Shown: one piece after another, positions 38,921 to 44,549 of the stretch
How positions within the stretch are numbered: position 1 is the first letter of the stretch
Layout: each line of letters starts with the position of its first letter
DNA from: Sphingobium phenoxybenzoativorans
GTDB lineage: Bacteria; Pseudomonadota; Alphaproteobacteria; Sphingomonadales; Sphingomonadaceae
Assembly (NCBI RefSeq): GCF_001757355.1
Contig: NZ_MINO01000030.1
Coordinates: 1 to 44,549, forward strand
DNA length: 44,549 bases
Reading direction: 5' to 3'
Program-made: the position numbers and the translations under genes
Notes under the pieces: generated by a model
Told to the model about the DNA's origin: nothing
What the model saw: only the letters and a program-made list of their open reading frames with translations
The model's database searches: none

Positions 38921-39489
38921 CGCTCGACACCATTCAGGCCGCGGTCCAGGCGGCACGAAATACAGCCTATCATATTACGTATCCTTCCTCTGATGCGGTT
39001 CCGTTAGTTCCGCTTAAAAGATGCGTGCCATGAGGTATCCGCCAGGGCGTAGCCGTGTGACAATGGCAATTGCGCCCAAATGCGATCTTGTTCGGCCCCG
39101 CAGGTGCAGTCTAACTACCGATCATCTGAGGAGACTTTATGGTCTCAACTCCGATTTGCGCGGCTGGAATGCAAGATAGTCGGGGGCTCGCTGTTGCCTA
39201 CGCTACTCTCGATGGACGTATTTTTTAGTATAGCCGCATCATCAGACACGGGGATACGAGCGTTCAAGGTCGTGTAATCGTGCCCGCCGCCCAAGCCTCC
39301 ACCTCACAAGTGGAGGAAGTAGCTCGGTAATCTTCGGCACTGGCGAAGCGAACGAGATATAGTTTCGGCTTCCAGCGCTGCTGCCTTCCAATCAAGCCGA
39401 TAAAAAGCAAAAGGATTGGCGGCCGACCCTCGGGGAGAGCGCTCCGCTATTTTCTTGATGGAGATAGACGGATTAGGGCAAAGGACATT
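38921..39489. other. Intergenic region with one short hairpin; no gene seen
   Basis: About 570 bases have no supported gene. A perfect 7-bp inverted repeat, CCTCCAC (39296-39302) and GTGGAGG (39310-39316), is the only clear structure. Short frames at 38759-39007 and 39080-39277 lack ribosome binding sites and family features. Confidence 0.4.
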
Positions 39490-39514
39490 AAAAGGGGCAG
39501 AACCAGTCTGCCCC
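39490..39514 (-). terminator. Rho-independent terminator of the second MucR gene
   Basis: On the minus strand GGGGCAGA (39514-39507) pairs perfectly with TCTGCCCC (39501-39494) around a five-base loop, followed by TTTT. It begins 23 bases after the MucR stop. Confidence 0.85.
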
Positions 39515-39537
39515 CTAAGTCATTATCGCTCGCTATT

Positions 39538-40011
39538 TCATTCAGCCTCTGCAGGCTCACGCGGCGCCCGCGGTTTCAAAACTTTAGCCGCCGATGTTGG
39601 CGCGGCAGCAGCGTGGTGTTCCCCAGGTTTACGCCCAAGCCCGATGCTCTTTGCAAGTGTGCGACGTTGCTCGGCATAGTCAGGTGCAACCATCGGGTAG
39701 CTTTCTGGCAGTCCCCATTTTGCGCGATAATCTTCCGGAGTCATTTGATAATGCGTCATCAAATGACGTTTGAGCATTTTCAGCTTTTTGCCATCTTCAA
39801 GACACACAATATAAGAGGCCTTGACGCTGGAGCGTATTGAAACAGCCGGCTCCGGCCTGACGGCCTCGTCCTCTTTAGGCACGCTCAGATTTTTGAGAGC
39901 GCCAAATACGCTTATGATAACTTCAGGCAAATCTCTGGGATTGACGCTATTGTTGGACACATGCGCAGTAACAATGTCCGTTGTCAGTTCAAGCAGGCTT
40001 TCTTTGTCCAT
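39538..40011 (-). CDS. MucR/Ros-family transcriptional regulator (canonical length)
   Basis: A 157-residue MucR protein. The N-terminal region LLELTTDIVTAHVSNNSV is followed by the zinc-finger core IVCLEDGKKLKMLKRHLMTH (Cys70, Asp73, His83, His87) and MTPEDYRAKWGLP, then ESYPMVAPDYAEQRRTLAKS. All usual ligands are present, unlike the tailed paralogue at 30965-31750. MucR proteins bind AT-rich DNA and silence or activate acquired and surface-related genes in alphaproteobacteria. The gene lies next to an integrase, and mobile elements of sphingomonads often carry a copy. It ends at its own terminator (39490-39514). Confidence 0.93.
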   Translation of the reverse strand: MDKESLLELTTDIVTAHVSNNSVNPRDLPEVIISVFGALKNLSVPKEDEAVRPEPAVSIRSSVKASYIVCLEDGKKLKMLKRHLMTHYQMTPEDYRAKWGLPESYPMVAPDYAEQRRTLAKSIGLGRKPGEHHAAAAPTSAAKVLKPRAPREPAEAE

Positions 40012-40232
40012 TATTATAGCTTTCTACATTTGATAGGCGACCGCTATTTTGCAGCCCTCGATAGTACCGGTACGCCTGCTTTGAAAGTGGAAATTTCGTT
40101 AGTTAACGTACACGACGACGCTCTGTGTGAGCGGCTATGCGATAAAACATGTCATCGGCTTGCAGAATGGCGCCGCCTGTCCGGCACTTAGATTTTCTGA
40201 CTGGGATCGACAGCGTTCGTCGCTTTTCCATT

Positions 40233-41573
40233 TCAATGATCAGGGCTTGCGAGCGATGAAATATAGCAGTCGTGCGGGACTTTCCCAGTGGGACGGAAGG
40301 AAGCCGACAAGGCATCGCTACAACCGGCTATCTTTCGAAGATCGGTGATGATGTCATCGATCGCGGCTCCAACTGTAGAGAGATAGGAAGGGTCGTAGAT
40401 GGCATAGACTTCGGTCATGTTCAGCAAGCTATGACCGAGAAATCCAGCCAGTTCCCATGGATTGACTCCGCGCCTGCGCAGTTCGGCAGCCATGGAATGA
40501 CGCAGAAGCCTGATCGTCCATTCCCTGGGCATTCCCAGATAGGTACAAGCTGAACGCCAGCTGCTATCACAACTCAGCACCCTGCGTTGCTCGATAGTCG
40601 CAGCACCAGGCACATATCTCCAATGACGTTCAATACAAATGAACCAGCTCTCGGTATGTTCAAGCCAATCACCAAGGACCGGATGAACGGGCAGGACCGC
40701 GCGCCGTTTATTGTTTTGTACGCGCCCGGAAGGGTTAAGGTCGAAAAGGTGATCGTCCTTGAGCCACTGCCGTCGGGCTGGGTCCACGCTCATATCAAAT
40801 ATGCTCGAGGGCCGCGCCAAAGTGCAGATAGCTGCGATGAGATACCGTCGAAGTGCGTGCAGCTTCCAAAGTTGCATCGCGCTGTCCTTGGGACCGCGAA
40901 TGCTGTAATCCAGCAGTTCGCCTATTTGTGTCACAGAGATGCGATCACGATTGACTGGTCTGAGCTGCCGGCTTGATCGAACTTTGAATTTCGGAGGTGA
41001 CTGCAGCCTGTCACGGTCAAAAGCGTAATAAATGGCGCTTTTACATTGTCTAAGAACTTCCTCGACAGCGGCCGGAGATCTCGACCTTGGCAATGTTTTA
41101 GACTTCAGATCGCCACCCTGTCTGAACCTGATAATGATAGGTTTCGAAATTGCCCATAGCCGAAATCGATCGAGCACGCCCTCGTGGATGTGGGCCGGCA
41201 GTATCGGTTCTTCCATGGCACCCTGAGCAATTTCATGATCGAGAAATTGCAGAAACAACCTTAACCGGTATTTGATTCCCATAGCAGCTTCAAGCTTCGA
41301 CGCATGTTCCAGAAAATAGTCGGAAAAAATCTCCTGTATACTATAGGGTTGATTGGAATGAGAGCGGTCGGACTCTGTCGCAAATTTCCGGTCCAGATAG
41401 TCGCAGGCTAACCGAAAATCTTCTGTGCCCGCGCTCTCGCGGCGGCGGCATCGTAGGGCTCCATCTTCCCAGAAGACATGCCATTGTCGGCTGGTTGGTG
41501 CGCCGCTGATCCCGCGTGGAAAGTCGAGATAGTATTTGCCTCGCTGATAGAATTTCTCTGGCTTGATCGGCAT
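40233..41573 (-). CDS. Tyrosine-type site-specific recombinase (integrase)
   Basis: A 446-residue phage-type integrase. The N-terminal arm/core-binding part runs to about residue 215. The catalytic part shows the first Arg in CTLARPSSIFDMS, the beta-turn Lys in NNKRRAVLPV, then IRLLRHSMAAEL, GHSLLNMTEVYAIYDPSYL with the nucleophile Tyr candidates. In the usual HxxR box the His is replaced by Arg (RLLR), a substitution tolerated in some relatives. GGAGA lies eight bases before the ATG. It is oriented like the trb genes upstream of it and probably mobilises the same integrative element. Its first 166 bases overlap the small gene at 41408-41770 in another frame. Confidence 0.85.
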   Translation of the reverse strand: MPIKPEKFYQRGKYYLDFPRGISGAPTSRQWHVFWEDGALRCRRRESAGTEDFRLACDYLDRKFATESDRSHSNQPYSIQEIFSDYFLEHASKLEAAMGIKYRLRLFLQFLDHEIAQGAMEEPILPAHIHEGVLDRFRLWAISKPIIIRFRQGGDLKSKTLPRSRSPAAVEEVLRQCKSAIYYAFDRDRLQSPPKFKVRSSRQLRPVNRDRISVTQIGELLDYSIRGPKDSAMQLWKLHALRRYLIAAICTLARPSSIFDMSVDPARRQWLKDDHLFDLNPSGRVQNNKRRAVLPVHPVLGDWLEHTESWFICIERHWRYVPGAATIEQRRVLSCDSSWRSACTYLGMPREWTIRLLRHSMAAELRRRGVNPWELAGFLGHSLLNMTEVYAIYDPSYLSTVGAAIDDIITDLRKIAGCSDALSASFRPTGKVPHDCYISSLASPDH

Positions 41574-41770
41574 TTCGCGTTCTCCGTGAGATATGTGTTT
41601 CGTGCTCTGGCAAGCAATCTTAAAAGACCCACAGCAACTAGGGCGTCGAGATCTTCGGGCGTAAGTCTGCTACCCCGCGCAAGCGAAGCTGCGCGTGTCA
41701 GCTTTCGATCAAGTCCCATCAGGATCAGGTACGTGCTGTCTGAAAGTGAATCTGCCGGAAGATCATTCAT
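41408..41770 (-). CDS. Small protein of unknown function between DUF2274 and integrase genes
   Basis: A 120-codon frame starting MNDLPADSLSDSTYLILMGL, with GGGAG seven bases upstream. It overlaps the DUF2274 stop by eight bases (ATGAATGA), which suggests coupling. The first 65 residues look like a genuine helical protein (LTPEDLDALVAVGLLRLLAR). The last 55 overlap the integrase gene out of frame and are low in structure, so the ancestral stop may have been lost by a frameshift or the integrase start may lie later. The product is not recognised. Confidence 0.45.
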   Translation of the reverse strand: MNDLPADSLSDSTYLILMGLDRKLTRAASLARGSRLTPEDLDALVAVGLLRLLARARNTYLTENAKCRSSQRNSISEANTISTFHAGSAAHQPADNGMSSGKMEPYDAAAARARAQKIFG

Positions 41771-41999
41771 GACGTCTCTCCCGATTTCTTCGACCGCGCG
41801 AAAAGCTCCGGTCACTAGCAATGAAGTGATCGAGAATAGGTGGAATGAGATCAGCTACTGCCTCATTTTGTCCATATGCCGACGCATAGAAGTCAGCATA
41901 TCGCTGTAGAGCGAGATGTAGGTCCGGATTGATCGATATGGTTATTCGGACCGGCGTTCGCTCGGGCAGTTTTGGCAATTTTATAGTTCTCGCGGCCAT
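41763..41999 (-). CDS. DUF2274 family protein of trb loci
   Basis: A 78-residue DUF2274 protein: KLPKLPERTPVRITISINPDLHLALQRYADFY, ending in a basic tail. The family is consistently encoded just after trbI in alphaproteobacterial and Tn4371-like conjugation modules, and its function is unknown. The beta-strand then helices (VRITISINPDLHLALQRYADFY) recall a ribbon-helix-helix DNA-binding fold, which would suit a regulator; this is an inference. It starts two bases after the TrbI stop. Confidence 0.85.
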   Translation of the reverse strand: MAARTIKLPKLPERTPVRITISINPDLHLALQRYADFYASAYGQNEAVADLIPPILDHFIASDRSFSRGRRNRERRHE

Positions 42000-42001
42000 G
42001 A

Positions 42002-43201
42002 CTAGCTACTCCACGGTCTGAGGATCAGATCTTGATGCACGACCATACGTACCGACGCACCGGGACGAATGCTGATTGAAGGCTGGACTTGAAGCGAGCG
42101 TGACACGAGCATATCTCCCGCGCGCGATATATTCTGCTGCGTTGACTCCCGGAACGCGCGTAAAAGATCGCTTTCTCCCGAAATGCCGAGGTTGGCTCCC
42201 ACACCGAGTAGGGAAGAGACAGCCGCACCACGCAACAGGGCGAACGCATGCTCGTTAACGCGGTCAGCAAGGCCCGAACGTCCCGATGGGTCAGTTGCCG
42301 GTACTTTATCAAGGACAAGTGAACTTCCGTCCGGGAAGAGAATACGCTGCCAGACGACGAAGGCACGCTTCTGCCCATAGGCCACTACGCTGTCATAGCT
42401 TCCGACAAGGCGGCTGCCCTGGGGGATGAGCAGGATCATTCCCGTCACGCTGTCGAATACCCGTTCAGTCACTTGCGCAGTGACAAGTCCGGGCAAATCA
42501 GAATCGATTGCGGTAATCAGGCTGCCGGAAATGATGCTCCCAGCCATGAGCATATAGGGTGACGGCGCCGCAGCTTGCGCATGGGAGTTGACGGTGTTCT
42601 GTCTGCTTTCGCCTGTCAGGAAGTCGGACTTGCGTTGCTGAGCATTAGGATCTGTATCAGACGCAAGAGCAAGTCGGGGAGATGATACAGGGTCTGCCTC
42701 GATCGTGGGCGTTGCCGCTACCATCTCGATATTTGGCGGCGATCCCTGCAAGGGCACCATCAGTCCCGCGCCGCGTGCAATGTCCCGTGCCGTGGGTGCG
42801 ACATCAGCGTCCATGGCGCGATAATGATCTGGCGGCGGTTCCGATGTGGCGATCCTGACAGGATGCCTTTGCCGGGCAAGTATTGGTCGACCAAGATCGC
42901 CAGGCAGTTTTGGCCCCAACAATGGAGAAGCATAAGTCGATGGGAGATCGCGGACCGCACCTGGCAGCTGCGACAGCTCATCACGATCTTTCTCCCTGTC
43001 GAAATACCTGTGGTCCTTGTCGAAAGCCATCCAGCCCGCAATTGCCACCGCGACCATGATCACCGCCGATCCTGCAATGATAGCGCCGCGCCTGAGGCGA
43101 ACCGAACGCTCAGGAGAGCTGCGCAGCACCAGTGCTTCAGCGGGCACAGCTGCCTTGCTGGTGGCACCCTCACCCTCCGACAATATGTCTCGCGCGCTCA
43201 T
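42002..43201 (-). CDS. trbI: Conjugative transfer protein TrbI (VirB10-like)
   Basis: A 399-residue VirB10-type scaffold that spans the inner and outer membranes in the type IV secretion core. A single N-terminal transmembrane helix (AIIAGSAVIMVAVAIAGWMAF, about residues 39-59) is followed by a Pro-rich periplasmic stretch. The C-terminal TrbI domain has MLMAGSIISGSLITAIDSDLPG, PQGSRLVGSYDSVVAYGQKR and GASVRMVVHQDLIL. Length is usual. Its start overlaps the TrbG stop by four bases (ATGA), so the two are co-translated. Confidence 0.95.
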   Translation of the reverse strand: MSARDILSEGEGATSKAAVPAEALVLRSSPERSVRLRRGAIIAGSAVIMVAVAIAGWMAFDKDHRYFDREKDRDELSQLPGAVRDLPSTYASPLLGPKLPGDLGRPILARQRHPVRIATSEPPPDHYRAMDADVAPTARDIARGAGLMVPLQGSPPNIEMVAATPTIEADPVSSPRLALASDTDPNAQQRKSDFLTGESRQNTVNSHAQAAAPSPYMLMAGSIISGSLITAIDSDLPGLVTAQVTERVFDSVTGMILLIPQGSRLVGSYDSVVAYGQKRAFVVWQRILFPDGSSLVLDKVPATDPSGRSGLADRVNEHAFALLRGAAVSSLLGVGANLGISGESDLLRAFRESTQQNISRAGDMLVSRSLQVQPSISIRPGASVRMVVHQDLILRPWSS

Positions 43202-44199
43202 GGCCTGGATGACCCCTTCGTAAGGCCTTCGTCCGTTCGACGTATCACGACAGTGGTCGAGCGTTTTGTTCCGAGCCGCAATTCCGCCTGCGTGAACAGG
43301 CGATCAACAATATAGAAGCGGCCCTGCATGCGATAATTTACAAGTTCGGCGTCCTTGCCGCTGATGAGAAACAGCGGCGGCGCCTCATCGGTTGCTATAC
43401 TTTGGGAGAATTCGATATAGGTTTTCTGACCGTCATCGAAGGCCCGGACCGGACGCCAGCGCGGTCTGTCGCCGGAAATGACATAGTTGAAGTTCAGGCG
43501 CTCTGGTGCAAGGCGCGTGCTCATCGAAGGTGCCGTGCGAGACGAACTGTTATTTGTCAAAGCCAGCAATGCATCGTTCGGGTAGCTCCACGACATGGCG
43601 GTCGTCGCTACATGGGCGTTGCTCCTGAGATTGACATGATAGCTGCGCCTGTCGGTCGTAATGAGAAGGTTGGTGGCAAGGTTCGGAGAGGATGGCTTGA
43701 CGAGGATGTGCACACGTTTGCCCTCACCGGAACCGCTGCTGGTGTCACCGATGATCCAGCGGGATGTATCGCCGCAGGCAACAGACGCAAGAACTTCTCC
43801 TGGTTCAAGAAGGATGTCGGTGATCCGTTCCGGAGCAGCATGCAGGTCGTAGATCGCACCCTCCGCATAGGGCATGATTTCCAGGGCACGCTGAAACGGA
43901 GCGCTTTCCGCATTCAGGGTGGCAGCACGATTTACTGCAGAGATGCGAGCCAGGGATGATCCACCGGTCTTTCCTTTATGCCGCTTTCGAGCAAGCCCGC
44001 CGGTTGCCGGGTTTGTTCTGGTGACCAACTGCGGGGTCGCAGTTTTGATGTGATTGACCGCCTCCCTCGGTACCGCCGGCGGAACAGCCAATCCGGGGGA
44101 AATGGATCCTGGCGTCGATATGGCGCCCTGTGCAAATTGACCTGACACAAGTGCCGTCAGACACAGGGGTACATGCAACAAGGCCGTCATGCGTTTCAT
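43198..44199 (-). CDS. trbG: Conjugative transfer protein TrbG (VirB9-like)
   Basis: A 333-residue VirB9-type periplasmic/outer-membrane protein. A signal peptide (MKRMTALLHVPLCLTALVSG, cleaved near GQFAQGA) is followed by a variable spacer. The CagX/VirB9 domain has IYDLHAAPERITDILLEPGEVL, CGDTSRWIIGDTSSG and LLITTDRRSYHVNLRS, then FNYVISGDRPRWRPVRAFDDGQ and the C-terminal RFYIVDRLFTQAELRLG. It starts six bases after the TrbF stop and overlaps trbI, so F-G-I form one operon, the order known from RP4 and Tn4371-like elements. Confidence 0.95.
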   Translation of the reverse strand: MKRMTALLHVPLCLTALVSGQFAQGAISTPGSISPGLAVPPAVPREAVNHIKTATPQLVTRTNPATGGLARKRHKGKTGGSSLARISAVNRAATLNAESAPFQRALEIMPYAEGAIYDLHAAPERITDILLEPGEVLASVACGDTSRWIIGDTSSGSGEGKRVHILVKPSSPNLATNLLITTDRRSYHVNLRSNAHVATTAMSWSYPNDALLALTNNSSSRTAPSMSTRLAPERLNFNYVISGDRPRWRPVRAFDDGQKTYIEFSQSIATDEAPPLFLISGKDAELVNYRMQGRFYIVDRLFTQAELRLGTKRSTTVVIRRTDEGLTKGSSRP

Positions 44200-44205
44200 C
44201 GGAAA

Positions 44206-44549
44206 CTACTCCTGGGATTGAAGATTGTTTTGACTTGCCTCCGCTTCTGTCAGCGGCTGTGCGGGATTCGCCATGGCGTCGTTGCCGGCACCGGCTTCTG
44301 CCCGCCCCCCAGCATCAAGCTCCCTGCTCCACGCGAGTGCGTCGACATAGATTCCCAACGGGTTCTTTCGCAGCGTATCGCTGGTTGCCGGCGGCCTGGA
44401 AATAATTGTGGCTATGGCCGTCCAATGCGAGCTGCCCGCCGCGCTCCCTTGTTCGAACAGCGTCTCCGACCATTTGATCTGAAAAGACCGGTCCGAGGCG
44501 CGAACAACGCTCGTCACCTGTACAATTACCGTCTGTCTGGACTTGTACC
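44206..44549 (-). CDS. trbF: Conjugative transfer protein TrbF (VirB8-like), 5'-partial
   Basis: Only the last 114 codons are in the window; the frame stays open to the right edge, reading YKSRQTVIVQVTSVVRASDR. SFQIKWSETLFEQG and WTAIATIISRPPATSDTLRKNP are the typical TrbF C-terminal periplasmic domain, ending NPLGIYVDALAWSREL. VirB8-like proteins assemble the type IV secretion inner-membrane complex. The C-terminal extension after the domain is Ala/Gln-rich. The rest of the trb operon must lie beyond the right edge. Confidence 0.9.
   Translation of the reverse strand, partial: YKSRQTVIVQVTSVVRASDRSFQIKWSETLFEQGSAAGSSHWTAIATIISRPPATSDTLRKNPLGIYVDALAWSRELDAGGRAEAGAGNDAMANPAQPLTEAEASQNNLQSQE
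44538..44549. repeat. 12-bp inverted copy of the window's left end
   Basis: TGGACTTGTACC at the extreme right is the exact reverse complement of the first 12 bases of the window. It lies within trbF, where it encodes Tyr-Lys-Ser. Confidence 0.6.

Noticed and set aside
39296..39316. 7-bp hairpin as a terminator
   Set aside because: No T-run follows on either strand and no gene ends next to it. It is listed only as a structure in the intergenic entry.
1..44549. CRISPR arrays, tRNA or rRNA genes
   Set aside because: Reading both strands showed no regularly spaced repeats, no cloverleaf-like segment with the TTCRANY loop in a noncoding region, and no rRNA-like sequence.

Overview
The window looks like alphaproteobacterial DNA, most probably from a sphingomonad (Sphingobium, Novosphingobium, Sphingopyxis or a close relative). 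The reasons are MucR/Ros-type regulators, a NodT-type efflux module, FecI/FecR/TonB receptor genes with an STN domain, an astexin/sphingonodin-style lasso peptide locus, a Trb-type conjugation module with a DUF2274 gene, and generally GC-rich coding sequence. All assignments come from reading the sequence by eye; no database search was run.

Layout. 1-990: the 3' part of an IS110-family recombinase gene and its noncoding tail. 990-4,620 (minus): luciferase-like monooxygenase, MFS transporter and second luciferase-like monooxygenase in one apparent operon. 5,110-5,990 (minus): a pirin. 6,460-12,870: an efflux module, with an outer-membrane lipoprotein on the minus strand divergent from tetR, membrane-fusion and RND pump genes; two matching 24-bp palindromes mark the probable repressor sites. 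12,970-15,740: GST, GGDEF protein, LysR regulator. 15,920-20,960: a hairpin/terminator element, a CDC48-type double AAA+ ATPase, a PmtA-like methyltransferase, a phospholipase-D-type enzyme, rpoZ and its terminator.

21,400-30,600 is the centrepiece, a complete lasso peptide locus. ECF sigma factor, FecR, TonB receptor and isopeptidase run on the plus strand. Precursor (a 47-residue gene not obvious by length), B protein and cyclase run on the minus strand. The two arms meet tail to tail with a 64-bp overlap. The inferred logic is: make and cyclise the peptide (A, B, C), re-import it through the TonB receptor while signalling through its STN domain to FecR and the sigma factor, and linearise it with the isopeptidase.

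30,600-33,470 holds an AT-rich intergenic stretch, a MucR protein with an unusual histone-H1-like basic tail, a catalytically gutted M28 peptidase remnant and a decayed IS5-family element. 33,480-35,840 carries queE, queC and a PPP-type phosphatase. 36,350-38,920 (minus) carries GntR and MarR regulators and three small proteins, including a membrane-anchored HTH protein. 39,540-44,549 (minus) is the edge of an integrative conjugative element: a second MucR, a tyrosine recombinase, a small overlapping ORF, DUF2274, TrbI, TrbG and a partial TrbF. The MucR genes, the integrase, the IS remnants and the lower-GC lasso genes suggest that much of 21-44 kb is accessory DNA.
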